The notes under the pieces are model-generated. The model saw only the letters and a program-made list of their open reading frames with translations. It was not told the origin of the DNA and made no database searches. From Desulfosarcinaceae bacterium (GTDB lineage Bacteria > Desulfobacterota > Desulfobacteria > Desulfobacterales > Desulfosarcinaceae): a stretch of DNA of 64,000 nucleotides. The position numbers and the translations under genes were made by a program. The stretch is from the NCBI GenBank assembly GCA_030066015.1, contig JASJCL010000001.1, forward strand, positions 1 through 64,000, read 5' to 3'. Shown here in pieces: positions 9,123 through 18,852 of this stretch; the first letter of the stretch is position 1, and each line of letters starts with the position of its first letter.

Positions 9123-9503
9123 GTGGGACACAACGACTTTAGAGAGCTGGAGGTCTGGCAGCACTGTCGAACGATTCGGAGAAACGTCTGGTGGATGTGC
9201 CAACAATTTCCAAAGGAGGAAAAATATCGCTTGTCAGACCAGATGATCCGCGCCAGCCGCTCCGCCACCGCCTGCATCGCCGAGGGCTACGGGCGCTTCC
9301 ATTTCAAAGGAAGTATCCAGTTCTGCCGCCAGGCCAGAGGATCGCTCTACGAGTTGATCGATCACATCGAAGTCGCCGCAGAGTGCGGCCACCTTGGCCC
9401 CGATGCCACCCAGGCCTCAATCGCCAGGGTAAAAAAAGCGATCTGGATCCTCAATGGCGACATCAAATATCTGAACTCCAGACGGAGTTCGTCGATTCGT
9501 TAA
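9123..9503 (+). CDS. Four-helix-bundle protein (23S rRNA intervening-sequence type)
   Basis: A 126-residue protein of the small four-helix-bundle family, first known from 23S rRNA intervening sequences. Typical features are FRELEVWQHCRTIRRNVW at the N-terminus, YRLSDQMIRASRSATACIAEG in the middle and the FCRQARGSLYEL segment. The function of the family is unknown. The GTG at 9123 was chosen because GGGAG precedes it and it begins just before the conserved FRELEVW block; an ATG at 9075 lies inside the repeat and the DUF72 end. The gene sits between inverted repeats that touch the neighbouring stop and start codons, so it looks inserted into the mutagenesis cassette. Confidence 0.85.
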   Translation: MGHNDFRELEVWQHCRTIRRNVWWMCQQFPKEEKYRLSDQMIRASRSATACIAEGYGRFHFKGSIQFCRQARGSLYELIDHIEVAAECGHLGPDATQASIARVKKAIWILNGDIKYLNSRRSSSIR

Positions 9504-9628
9504 GTCGGTAATTCGCCAATTCGTCGGTATGGTGTTGCCATCGGCCAAAGACGAGGGCAAGTTCGCCGGTTCGGCAGTGCTCAACCGGCCCCTTAAGCAC
9601 CAACACCGCTCAACGCTCCGGCATCCCC

Positions 9629-9666
9629 CCCCGATTCAACGAATCAACGAATCAACGATTTGACGA
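9629..9666. repeat. Right inverted repeat of the four-helix-bundle element
   Basis: Read on the minus strand, this begins TCGTCAAATCGTTGATTCG and ends in ATCGGGG, mirroring 9084-9113. It contains three direct AACGAATC-type units and ends on the base before the imuB ATG at 9667. Further degenerate TTCGTC/ATTCG units are scattered in 9485-9530. The 163 bases between the small gene and imuB hold no other gene. Confidence 0.6.
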
Positions 9667-10836
9667 ATGAGAAGCATCATCCACATCAACATCGCCGACT
9701 TCGCCGTTGCCGTCGAGCGGGTGGTCGACCGCAGCCTGACGGACCGGCCGGTGATCATCGCCCCGGAGGGTGCCGCCCGGGCGGCAGTCTACGACATGAG
9801 CGAAGAGGCCTACCAGGCCGGGGTACGCAAAGGCATGCCCCTGCGCCGGGCCCGGCGGCTGGCCCCCGGGGCGTGCATCCTGGCGCCCCACCCCGACCGC
9901 TACGAGCGCGCCATGGCCGATGTCTTCAAGCAGGCCCTGCCCTACTCGCCCCTCATCGAGCCGGGGGAGGACGACGGCCACCTCTTCGTGGATGTCACCG
10001 GAACCAGCCGCCTCTTCGGGCCGCCGGTGGACGTGGCCTGGCGCCTGCGCCGCGAGATGCGCCGCCGCCTGGATCTTTCGCCCATCTGGTCTCTGGCGGC
10101 CAACAAGCTCACCGCCAAGGTGGCCTCGCGCCTGGTCAAACCCCTGGGGGAACTCCAGGTGGCGGCCGGGGAGGAGGCCGCCTTCCTGGCTCCCCTGCCC
10201 ATCTGGCTTTTCCCCGGCATCGAACGGGCCGATCTGCTCTCGCTGCGCGACTTCAATTTCACCGCCGCCGCCGAGGTCACCGCCCTGACAAACGACCAAT
10301 TGACGGTGATCCTGGGCGCCCGGGCCAGTTTCGTGCGCGACACCTTGAAAGGCACCGACGAAACACCGGTACTGCCCGCCGGTCATCGGCCGCCCCGGAT
10401 CGCTCTGGGCCACGAGTTCGGCACCGATACCAACGACACCGCCGTCATCGAGGGGGCCCTTTTCAATCTGGTGGAGGCGGCCGGACGGCGTCTGCGCCGC
10501 GCCCGGCGCGCCGCCGGACGGCTGGCGGTGCGGGTAACCTATGCCGACAGCCGCCGGCGCAGCCGCCAAGCGGCGGCCCGTCCGGCCACGGCCAACGACA
10601 TCACCTTGTTCGAAACCGCCAGAAGGGCCCTCCATCTGGCCCTCAGCCGTCGGGTCCGCCTGCGTCACCTGCAGCTGACCTGCGCCGGCCTGGTCCACCC
10701 CCCGGCCCAGCGCCCCCTCTTCACCGCCGACCGCGAGGCCCTCGACCGGCGCGAGGCCCTCATCGGCAGCCTGGACACGATCCGAGGACGATTTGGCCGC
10801 GAAGCGGTAAGGTTCGGCCGCGGCCTGGCGGCCTGA
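9667..10836 (+). CDS. imuB: ImuB-like, catalytically dead Y-family polymerase
   Basis: A 389-residue Y-family (DinB-like) protein. It begins MRSIIHINIADFAVAVE, aligning with the Pol IV start IIHVDMDCFFAAVE, so Asp8 is Asn and Asp10 is Ala. The second motif, SIDEAYLDVT in Pol IV, is DDGHLFVDVT here, so the Asp-Glu pair becomes Gly104-His105. All three metal-binding carboxylates are therefore gone, as in ImuB. A clamp-binding-like pentapeptide QRPLF lies at 348-352 after the little-finger region. It precedes dnaE2 on the same strand and should tether it to the beta clamp during mutagenic bypass. It is shorter than most ImuB proteins I know, and no imuA is present nearby. Confidence 0.82.
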   Translation: MRSIIHINIADFAVAVERVVDRSLTDRPVIIAPEGAARAAVYDMSEEAYQAGVRKGMPLRRARRLAPGACILAPHPDRYERAMADVFKQALPYSPLIEPGEDDGHLFVDVTGTSRLFGPPVDVAWRLRREMRRRLDLSPIWSLAANKLTAKVASRLVKPLGELQVAAGEEAAFLAPLPIWLFPGIERADLLSLRDFNFTAAAEVTALTNDQLTVILGARASFVRDTLKGTDETPVLPAGHRPPRIALGHEFGTDTNDTAVIEGALFNLVEAAGRRLRRARRAAGRLAVRVTYADSRRRSRQAAARPATANDITLFETARRALHLALSRRVRLRHLQLTCAGLVHPPAQRPLFTADREALDRREALIGSLDTIRGRFGREAVRFGRGLAA

Positions 10837-11005
10837 GTCCTCGAGCGATGTTGATGGTGTGCAGGTCGGGCTGCGAGCGGAGCGAGTTGCCTGACGGGTC
10901 TGGAAAGCAGACATCAGGTAGGGGGCTCAGGCGTCACCACGCTCGGCGCCACAACCTGACCTACCGTGAGGAGGTACGCACCCTCCCCGATGTAACGAAA
11001 ACGAA

Positions 11006-14000
11006 ATGGTACCCCTGACCACCCGCTCACACTTCAGCCTCATGTGGGGCACGGCTTCCGTTAAAGCACTCGTAAAGCGTGCGGCCGAGCTGGGCTACGA
11101 CCGCCTGGCCCTCACCGACACGGACAATCTCTATGGGCTGTGGCCCTTTTTGGCGGCGTGCAAACGGAGCGGGATCCGCCCCATCGTGGGGGCCGAACTG
11201 AGCGACCCCAGGCGCGCCTTGCGGGCCGTGTGCCTGGTGGCGACGGATGCCGGCTACCGCCACCTCTGCCAGCTCATCACCCGCCGCAAGCGTCGCCCCT
11301 CTTTCGACCTCTTGACCGCCCTGCCCCGCCGGGCCGACGGCCTGCGGGTGCTCACCCAGGATCCCGCCGCCCTGGAAAAATGGCACCGGGCGGGCGTGGC
11401 AGTGGCCGCCGCCCTACCCCGCCGCCCCCGCCCCGGGGACCACCCGCTTTGCCGGACCGCCCGGCGGCTGGGCCTGCCCCTGGTGGCCACCCCGGGGAGT
11501 TTCTTCCTCCATCCCGATGACCACGCCTTTCACCGCCTGCTGCGGGCCATCGCCAGCAACACGGCCCTCTCTCGCCTGGACCGCCGCCAGACGGCCCCGG
11601 CGGACGCCTGGCTGGCCGGCGCGAGCACCTATCGACAGCGCTTCGCCGCCTGCCCCCAAGCCATGGCCAACGCCGAACGCCTCGCCGCCGAGCTGGATTT
11701 CACCGGCCCCGCGTTCGGCCTGGTGATGCCCCCCTGGCAGCCCCCGGGCGGTACCTCGCCAAGCGGCGGCGTAGCCGCCGCTAAGGGATCGGCGGATGCC
11801 GATACCCAGGGGTCGGCGGATGCCGATACCCAGGGGTCGGCGGATGCCGATACCCACCTGCGCGCCGCCGCCTACGCCGGCGCCCAGCGGCGCTATGGCG
11901 CGGAGCTGCCCGAGCCGGTGGTGGAACGCCTCGAACACGAGCTGGCCACCATCGCCCGGATGGGCTTCTCCGCCTATTTCCTCGTGGTGGAGCGGATCGT
12001 CACCCGGAGTCCGCGTACCTGCGGTCGCGGGTCGGGGGCCGCCTCCCTGGTGGCCTACTGCCTGGGGATCACCAACGTCTGCCCGGTCAAGCACAACCTC
12101 TACTTCGGCCGCTTTCTCAACCCTGGACGAAGCGATCCACCGGACATCGACGTGGACTTCGCCTGGGACGAACGCGACGCGGTGATCGCAGAGGTCCTGG
12201 AACGGCACCGGGGCCACGCCGCCATGGTGTGCAGCCAAATTCTCTTCCAGCCGCGCATGGCGGTACGCGAGGTGGCCAAGGTCTACGGCCTTACCGATGC
12301 GGAGATCGGCCAGGTCTCCAAGCGCCTGCCCTGGTTTTTCCGCACCAGCGAGCTGGATCGGGGGCTCTTGGCCAACCTGCGCCAGCGCCCAGAGACCCGC
12401 CACCTGGACTTCATCGAGCCCTGGCCCGAAATCCTGGCCCTGGCCCAACACCTCATCGGCCACCCGCGCTATCTGTCGGTCCACCCCGGCGGGGTGGTGA
12501 TCACCCCGGACCCCATCGACCACTATGTACCGGTGGAAACCGCTCCCAAGGGGGTGCCGGTGATCCAATGGGAAAAGGAGGCCACCGAGACCGCCGGGCT
12601 GGTGAAGATCGACCTCTTGGGCAACCGCAGCCTGGGGGTGATCCGCGACGCCGTGGCCAACGTCCATTGCAATGGTGTGCCCCTGGATGAAGCGCGTTGG
12701 GAGCCGGAAGACGACCTCGACACCCAGGCGGAGATCGCCCAGGGACGCACCATGGGCTGCTTCTACATCGAGAGCCCGGCCATGCGCCTGCTCCATCAGA
12801 AGGCGGCGGTGGGCGACTTCGAGCATCTGGTGATCCACTCGAGCATCATCCGTCCGGCCGCCAACGAGTTCATTCAGGAGTATATCCGCCGCCTCCACGG
12901 CGGCACTTGGGACCCCATTCACCCCCTTCTGGCCGACGTGCTGGACGAAACCTTCGGCATCATGGTCTACCAGGAGGATGTCTCGCGCACGGCCAAGGCC
13001 CTGGCGGATTTCAACGACGCCGAGGCGGATGGCCTGCGCAAGGTCCTCAGCAAGAAGGACAAGGCGCACGAACTGGCCGACTACCGGGACCGATTTGTCG
13101 GCGGCGCCCGTCGCAAAGGGGTCAGCGACCACCAGATCGCGGCGGTGTGGGAGATGATGATGAGTTTTTCGGGCTACTCCTTCTGCAAGCCCCACAGCGC
13201 TTCCTACGCGCGGGTCTCCTTCCAGGCGGCCTACCTCAAGACCCACCATCCGGCGGAATTCATGGCCGCCGTGATCAGCAACCAGGGCGGTTTCTACGGC
13301 AGCTTCGCCTACGTCTCCGAAGCCCGCCGCATGGGGCTGACCATCCTGCCCCCATGTGTCAACCAGAGCGCGGTCCGCTGGACCGGCCGGCAGGCGGCGC
13401 TTCGGGTGGGTCTCATGGCGGTCAGCGGTCTTTCCAGCGCCGCCCAGACGCGCATTGTCGCAGGACGGCGGACACGGCCCTACCGCAGCATGGCCGATTT
13501 TCTGGAGCGGGTGCGTCCCGATGAGGATGAAGCCCGGGCCCTGATCAACGCCGGCGGCCTGGACGAGGTGGCAGCGACCGCCGATCGTCCCGCCCTGCGC
13601 TGGCAACTCGCCGATTGGCAGCGGCGGCGCGGTCGCCGCACGCGACCGGAAGACCTCTTCATCCGGCCCTCCGCAGAGATCGCCAGTCCACCCCTGCCCC
13701 CGGAACCGCCCATCGTCCGTCTGCGGCGCGAGTTCGCCGCCTTGGGTTTTCTCTGCGCCACCCACCCCATGGTCCTCTTCCAACGGGCTGTGGCCCGCCG
13801 CACTCGAATCAAGGCCCGCGATCTGCCGCGCTTCATCGGCCGACGGGTTCGCCTGGCCGCCTGGTTGATCACCGGCAAGGTGGTCCACACCAAAAGGGGC
13901 GATCCCATGGAGTTTCTCACCTTCGAAGATGAGACCGGCATCGTGGAAACCACCTGGTTTCCAGAGGCCTATCGTCGTTTCTGCCACATGGTGGATCGCG

Positions 14001-14122
14001 GTCGGCCCTATCTCTTGTCGGGGCGGGTGGAGCAAGATTGGGGCGCCTTGACCTTGACGGTGGACGGCGCCTCCGCGTTGCCCGTGACCACCGCTTCAGC
14101 ACGGACGGATGATCCGCTGTGA
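11006..14122 (+). CDS. dnaE2: Error-prone DNA polymerase DnaE2/ImuC
   Basis: A 1038-residue C-family polymerase alpha subunit. The N-terminal PHP domain starts at TTRSHFSLMWG. The palm carries the catalytic pair Asp382/Asp384 in PDIDVDF and the third Asp536 in KIDLLGNR. The fingers include HPGGVVITP and the C-terminus has an OB fold (AAWLITGKVVHTKRGDP). Length and lack of an extended C-terminal tail fit DnaE2 rather than replicative DnaE1, as does the pairing with LexA and ImuB. The ATG at 11006 has no good ribosome site, and an in-frame TGA at 10967 rules out an upstream start. A three-copy 24-bp repeat inserts GSADADTQ units at residues 261-284, between PHP and palm. Confidence 0.9.
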   Translation: MVPLTTRSHFSLMWGTASVKALVKRAAELGYDRLALTDTDNLYGLWPFLAACKRSGIRPIVGAELSDPRRALRAVCLVATDAGYRHLCQLITRRKRRPSFDLLTALPRRADGLRVLTQDPAALEKWHRAGVAVAAALPRRPRPGDHPLCRTARRLGLPLVATPGSFFLHPDDHAFHRLLRAIASNTALSRLDRRQTAPADAWLAGASTYRQRFAACPQAMANAERLAAELDFTGPAFGLVMPPWQPPGGTSPSGGVAAAKGSADADTQGSADADTQGSADADTHLRAAAYAGAQRRYGAELPEPVVERLEHELATIARMGFSAYFLVVERIVTRSPRTCGRGSGAASLVAYCLGITNVCPVKHNLYFGRFLNPGRSDPPDIDVDFAWDERDAVIAEVLERHRGHAAMVCSQILFQPRMAVREVAKVYGLTDAEIGQVSKRLPWFFRTSELDRGLLANLRQRPETRHLDFIEPWPEILALAQHLIGHPRYLSVHPGGVVITPDPIDHYVPVETAPKGVPVIQWEKEATETAGLVKIDLLGNRSLGVIRDAVANVHCNGVPLDEARWEPEDDLDTQAEIAQGRTMGCFYIESPAMRLLHQKAAVGDFEHLVIHSSIIRPAANEFIQEYIRRLHGGTWDPIHPLLADVLDETFGIMVYQEDVSRTAKALADFNDAEADGLRKVLSKKDKAHELADYRDRFVGGARRKGVSDHQIAAVWEMMMSFSGYSFCKPHSASYARVSFQAAYLKTHHPAEFMAAVISNQGGFYGSFAYVSEARRMGLTILPPCVNQSAVRWTGRQAALRVGLMAVSGLSSAAQTRIVAGRRTRPYRSMADFLERVRPDEDEARALINAGGLDEVAATADRPALRWQLADWQRRRGRRTRPEDLFIRPSAEIASPPLPPEPPIVRLRREFAALGFLCATHPMVLFQRAVARRTRIKARDLPRFIGRRVRLAAWLITGKVVHTKRGDPMEFLTFEDETGIVETTWFPEAYRRFCHMVDRGRPYLLSGRVEQDWGALTLTVDGASALPVTTASARTDDPL
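11786..11857 (+). repeat. Three tandem 24-bp repeats inside dnaE2
   Basis: Three near-identical 24-mers, at 11786, 11810 and 11834, encode GSADADTQ twice and then GSADADTH. The reading frame is kept because the unit is a multiple of three. Just before it, 11764-11783 is a palindromic GCGGCGGC...GCCGCCGC stretch. The array lies in a linker and could vary in copy number without breaking the enzyme. Confidence 0.85.
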
Positions 14123-14484
14123 AGCGATCTCTCCTGCAGGGGGTGGGAGAGGCCGTGCAAGTGCGTCAACCCTTTGGAACAATTCGGCAACACGCCAATA
14201 AGCAGTTGCCAACCGTTCCAAACCAAATTAGAATGAACTTCGACGATGGCTTCAGCCGGCGGAATACCTGCACGAAACGCGTTTAAGGATGCATCCCGAT
14301 CACACATCGAGCCGACATAAACCCCCACCCGGATCATCCCCGCCCCATCAATTGTGTCGCTCCCATCCCGCCCGCCAGCGGCAACCGCACCTCTCGAACC
14401 GGTCGTCCGCCTAGATGCCTCTCCCCCGTAGAGGAGAGATGGCGAGGTGCCTCGCGGGCAGCGCTGTTTCTGCTGGTCGGCCTC
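14123..14484. other. Gap between dnaE2 and the large sensor kinase
   Basis: No confident gene lies here. On the minus strand an open frame from 14337 runs toward the dnaE2 end and encodes a protein-like stretch (for example AEAIVEVHSNLVWNGWQLL), at lower GC than its surroundings, but it overlaps dnaE2 and I do not recognise it. On the plus strand, from 14431, the kinase frame continues upstream without a standard start codon and encodes a signal-peptide-like run ([15 protein letters not shown]) preceded by basic residues. See the kinase entry for the start problem. Confidence 0.5.
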
Positions 14485-17400
14485 TTGGCCTTCGCCGGTG
14501 GTTTGCCTACCGCCGAACCCTCAGAGAAAGCCGGCGCGGCGCAGATCCTCATCCTCAGCGCATACCACAGCGGCTATCGCTGGAGCGACGCGGTCCTCGA
14601 CGGTCTCCGCACCACCCTCATCGCCAGCCGGCCGAATGCCCGTTTGTATGTGGAGTATCTCGACAGCAAACGGCTTTACTCCCAGGCCACCATGGATCGT
14701 CTGGCCGATCTGATTCGCGTGAAGTACAACAGCGTCCGGCTCAATGCCCTCATCGTTGCGGACGATAACGCCTTGGCCTTTCTGCGACGCTACCGGGGGA
14801 CCCTCTTCCGCGGCATCCCCACGGTGTTCTGCGGCGCCAACAATGTCGATTTGCAAGGGGTCCGGGCGCTGGCGCCCATCACTGGCGTCAACGAAGCCGC
14901 CGACGTGAAGGCCACCATCGACGCCGCCCTTGCATTGCTGCCCGACACCCGTCACATCGTGGTGGTCAACGATACCACACCGACCGGTCGCAACGTCCAC
15001 AAGGAGATCCGCAACGCTGCCGCGGCGTATGCGGACCGGATCACCTTCGCCTATTTGGAGGCGTTGCCCTTTGAGACCCTCCTGCGACGATTGAGGCAGC
15101 TCGAATCGGGGGCCATCGTTCTCTTCAGCTTTTTCTTCCGCGACAGCGAGGGCCGATTCTTCGAGTATGACGAGAGCGCCGCTGCCATCTGCGCGGCAGC
15201 CCCGGTGCCCGTTTTTGGTCTCTGGGAGTTCAACCTGGGTCATGGCATCGTGGGCGGCAAACTGGTCAGCGGCGTCACCCAGGGCATCAACGCCGGTGAA
15301 CTGACCCTGCGCATTCTGGCCGGTGAGCACGCCGACGAGATCCCCATCATGATGCGCAGCCCCAACCGCTTCGCCTTCGACTACGCGCGGATCCAGCAGT
15401 TTTCGCTGAACGCCGATCGGCTGCCCGCCGGCAGTCACCTGATCAACCGGCCGCGGCGTCTCTACGAAACGCACAAGGCCCTCATCTGGAGCGTCACGGT
15501 GGCGTTGACCGCCCTCACCCTGTTGAGCGCCTGTCTGCTGGTGGCCATTCGCAGAGGCCGCCGGTCCCAGACGCAACTACGGTCCAGCCAGGATTTCCTC
15601 ACCGGGATTACGCGAAACATCCCCGGGGTGGTCTACCAGTTCTACGCCACGGACGCGGGTAAGTACGGAATGACTTACATCAGTGAGCGTTCGCGCGATA
15701 TCCTCGCGCTGGAGCCCGATCCGGAGACCTTCCTGGAGAATGTCGCCCGACGGATTCATGCGGCGGACGTAGACCGGTTCTGGTCCTCCGTGAAGGAGGC
15801 GGTGGCCCGTGAAGCCCCCTGGCATTTCGAGGGGCGCTACATCAAGACACCCAACGAAACCCTGTGGTTGACGGGGGATTCGACCCCCCATCGCGAGGGC
15901 ACACGCCTCCTGTTCGACGGGGTCCTGGTGGACACGACGGCCCGAAAACAGCGGATCGAGGATCAGCGCCTGCGGCTGGAAGGTTTTCAGCGGCACCAGA
16001 CGGCCCTCATCGCCATGGGCAACCACACGGCCACCATCGACGGCGACATGACGCGCGCGACCCGTTTTCTCACGGAGAGCATGGCCCACGCCCTGGACGT
16101 GGCGCGGGTGGGCGTCTGGATGCTGGACGACGCCGGCGAGAAGATGGTCCTTGTCGATGGATATGACGGGGCAACCGACGCGCACACCGCTGGCGATCTG
16201 CTGGAGACCGCCCAGTATCCGAGCTACTTCACGGCCCAGCGGAGAGACTGGATTATCGCGGCGGACAATGCCGTCACCGATCCACGCACGGCGGAACTTG
16301 CCGACGGCTACCTGGTACCCAACGGCATCGGCGCCCTGCTGGACGCCGGCATCTTCAAGGCCGGCAAACTGGCCGGCGTCATCTGCCACGAGCACACCGC
16401 CGGCGCGCGCACCTGGGATACCGACGAAATCTCACTGGCGCGCTCCGCTTCAGAGTTTTTATCGCGCACCTTGATGCAGGCCGAGCATTTGGATGCCCAG
16501 GCGGCGTTGGGGGAGCTGCAGCGGCGACAAACCCAGATTATCGACTTTCTCCCCGACCCCACCTTTGTCATCGACACGGCGGGCCGCGTCATCGTTTGGA
16601 ATCGCGCCATCGCGGAGGTCACTGGTGTCCCGGCCGAAGAGATGCTGGGTCAAGACAACTACGCCTACGCGGTGCCCTTCTATGGCCACAGGCAGCCGCT
16701 GCTCATCGACCTGGTGCTGAACTGGGATCCGGCCGTGGCGGACACTTATATTGAAATTAGACGCGATGGCGATGTGCTCCACAGCGAGAACTGGAATGAG
16801 CTGGTCGCCGGGGAGAGACGCTATTTCCGCAATGCCGCCGGCCCCCTGCTGAACGAAACGGGAAACGTCATCGGCGCCATCGAAATCACCCGCGATGTCA
16901 CCGAACAGCATCGCGCCGCGACCGAGCTGCGCAGACGCTGGGAGTTTCTGGAGTCGGTGCTCTACCACGCACCAGACGCCATCATCATCCTGGACGACGA
17001 TCACCGGGTGATGGAGTGGAACCCCGGTGCGGAGAAGATCTTCGGCTATCAGCGCGAAGAGGCGCTGGGCAATGAGTTGGACGCCCTCGTCGCCCAGGGA
17101 GAGATCCGCAGGGAAGCCAACCGGAAGACGACCATCGTCCTCGGCGGCCGCCGCGTCGAGGCCTTTGAAACCCACCGCCACCGCAAAGACGGTACGGCGG
17201 TGGCCGTCATTGCCGCCGGCTCTCCCATCCTCGTGGACGGCCGCCTGATCGGCGTGGTGGCCATGTACACCGATATTTCAAACTTGAAGCAGGCCGAAGC
17301 GGCCATCCGCGAGCGCGAACAGATGCTGCGACTGGTGCTCGATACCATCCCGGTGCGGGTCTTCTGGAAGGATCGCGAGGGCCGCTATCTGGGCTGCAAC

Positions 17401-18852
17401 CGGGCTTTCGCCGCGGATGCGGGCAGAGCCACCCCTGACGAGATGCTGGGCAAGGACGACTATGCCATGACCTGGGCCCCCGAAGCCGCGCTCTACCGCA
17501 AGGACGACGACGCCGTCATGGCATCGGGCGAGCCCCGCCTCGACTACGAGGAGGTGCAGACGACGCCGACGGGGGGCAAGATCTGGCTGAACACCAGCAA
17601 GGTGCCCATGCGCGACGCCCAAAATCAGATCATCGGGGTGCTGGGCACCTATCAGGACATCACCGAGCGCAAAGTGGCCGAGGAGGAGGTCCGCCGGCTG
17701 CGCAACTACCTGGCCAACATCATCAACTCCATGCCGTCGGTTCTGGTGGGCGTGGATGCCGAGGGACGCGTCACCCAATGGAACCGGGAAGCAGAGAAGC
17801 TCACCGGACTCTCCTTTGAGCGGGTCGCGGCCCAGCCATTGGATGCAGCCCTGCCCTTCTTGAAGCCGGAGATTGCCCGCATCCAAAAAGCAATCCGCGA
17901 TCGCCTGCTGATTCACGACCCCAAGATCGCCCGACACCAAGATGGCGAGACCCGCTTCCTGGACCTCACCATCTATCCCCTGGTGGCCAACGGGGTGGAG
18001 GGCGCCGTGATCCGGGTGGACGACGTCACGGAGCGGGTGCGCCTCGAGGAGATGATGATCCAAAGCGAAAAAATGCTCTCGGTGGGAGGGCTGGCGGCCG
18101 GCATGGCCCACGAGATCAACAATCCCCTGGCCGGCATCCTCCAGAACGCCGCCGTGCTGGAAAACCGACTGGTGGGCGACCTGCCCGCCAACGATCGGGC
18201 GGCGGCGGCGGCGGGCACGACGATGGCGGCGATCGGCGGCTATCTGCACGCTCGCCGGATACCTGAAATGGTGGATGCGATCCGCGCCTCGGGCAAACGG
18301 GCTGCCGCCATCGTGCGCAACATGCTCAGCTTCGCCCGCAAGGGCAACCGGGACATCGCCCGGCATCGGCTGGACCAACTCCTCGATCAGACCATCGAAT
18401 TGGTACAGACCGACTACGACATGAAGAAGCAATATGATTTCAAACGCATCGCAATCAAAAGGGCCTACGCCGAAGCGCCGCCGGTCCCCTGCGAAGAGAG
18501 CAAGATTCAGCAGGTCTTTCTCAACGTTCTCAAGAACGGCGCCGAGGCCATGGCGATCGACACCGCTGGCGGGAGTCCCCAATTTTCCCTGCGCGTGGCG
18601 GATGACGACGCGTGGGTGCGGGTCGAGATCGAGGACAATGGTCCGGGCATTCCGGAAGCGGTGCGGAAACGGATCTTCGAGCCCTTTTTCACCACCAAGG
18701 AGGTGGGCAAAGGCACGGGACTGGGCCTCTCGGTGTCCTACTTCATCATCACCGAGGACCATGGCGGCAAGATGTCCGTGACATCCGAGCCGGGTCGGGG
18801 CACGCGCTTCACCATCCGCCTGCTCAAGCAGTGGGCCAGCCTGAATGCTTAG
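14485..18852 (+). CDS. Large multi-PAS/GAF sensor histidine kinase with periplasmic binding-protein-like domain
   Basis: A 1455-residue sensor. Residues about 20-300 resemble ABC-type substrate-binding sensor domains ([27 protein letters not shown]). A membrane helix lies near 334-352 ([20 protein letters not shown]). It is followed by a PAS domain (about 370-490), a GAF domain (about 510-660) and four more PAS domains. HisKA has phospho-acceptor His1209 in [11 protein letters not shown], then HATPase_c with DNGPGIP and KGTGLGLS. The annotated TTG start truncates a likely signal peptide encoded in frame just upstream, where no ATG, GTG or TTG exists. An ATG at 14439 is in another frame, so a sequencing indel or non-standard start is possible. 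Its stop overlaps that of the convergent kinase gene. No response regulator adjoins. Confidence 0.85.
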   Translation: MAFAGGLPTAEPSEKAGAAQILILSAYHSGYRWSDAVLDGLRTTLIASRPNARLYVEYLDSKRLYSQATMDRLADLIRVKYNSVRLNALIVADDNALAFLRRYRGTLFRGIPTVFCGANNVDLQGVRALAPITGVNEAADVKATIDAALALLPDTRHIVVVNDTTPTGRNVHKEIRNAAAAYADRITFAYLEALPFETLLRRLRQLESGAIVLFSFFFRDSEGRFFEYDESAAAICAAAPVPVFGLWEFNLGHGIVGGKLVSGVTQGINAGELTLRILAGEHADEIPIMMRSPNRFAFDYARIQQFSLNADRLPAGSHLINRPRRLYETHKALIWSVTVALTALTLLSACLLVAIRRGRRSQTQLRSSQDFLTGITRNIPGVVYQFYATDAGKYGMTYISERSRDILALEPDPETFLENVARRIHAADVDRFWSSVKEAVAREAPWHFEGRYIKTPNETLWLTGDSTPHREGTRLLFDGVLVDTTARKQRIEDQRLRLEGFQRHQTALIAMGNHTATIDGDMTRATRFLTESMAHALDVARVGVWMLDDAGEKMVLVDGYDGATDAHTAGDLLETAQYPSYFTAQRRDWIIAADNAVTDPRTAELADGYLVPNGIGALLDAGIFKAGKLAGVICHEHTAGARTWDTDEISLARSASEFLSRTLMQAEHLDAQAALGELQRRQTQIIDFLPDPTFVIDTAGRVIVWNRAIAEVTGVPAEEMLGQDNYAYAVPFYGHRQPLLIDLVLNWDPAVADTYIEIRRDGDVLHSENWNELVAGERRYFRNAAGPLLNETGNVIGAIEITRDVTEQHRAATELRRRWEFLESVLYHAPDAIIILDDDHRVMEWNPGAEKIFGYQREEALGNELDALVAQGEIRREANRKTTIVLGGRRVEAFETHRHRKDGTAVAVIAAGSPILVDGRLIGVVAMYTDISNLKQAEAAIREREQMLRLVLDTIPVRVFWKDREGRYLGCNRAFAADAGRATPDEMLGKDDYAMTWAPEAALYRKDDDAVMASGEPRLDYEEVQTTPTGGKIWLNTSKVPMRDAQNQIIGVLGTYQDITERKVAEEEVRRLRNYLANIINSMPSVLVGVDAEGRVTQWNREAEKLTGLSFERVAAQPLDAALPFLKPEIARIQKAIRDRLLIHDPKIARHQDGETRFLDLTIYPLVANGVEGAVIRVDDVTERVRLEEMMIQSEKMLSVGGLAAGMAHEINNPLAGILQNAAVLENRLVGDLPANDRAAAAAGTTMAAIGGYLHARRIPEMVDAIRASGKRAAAIVRNMLSFARKGNRDIARHRLDQLLDQTIELVQTDYDMKKQYDFKRIAIKRAYAEAPPVPCEESKIQQVFLNVLKNGAEAMAIDTAGGSPQFSLRVADDDAWVRVEIEDNGPGIPEAVRKRIFEPFFTTKEVGKGTGLGLSVSYFIITEDHGGKMSVTSEPGRGTRFTIRLLKQWASLNA

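Noticed and set aside
11786-11857. CRISPR-like array
   Set aside because: The repeats are directly adjacent without spacers and keep the dnaE2 reading frame.
11414-14035. Long minus-strand open frame opposite dnaE2
   Set aside because: A GC-rich shadow frame; the plus-strand product has full DnaE catalytic motifs.
14130-14480. Small structured RNA between dnaE2 and the kinase
   Set aside because: No stable conserved stem or terminator could be recognised by eye.
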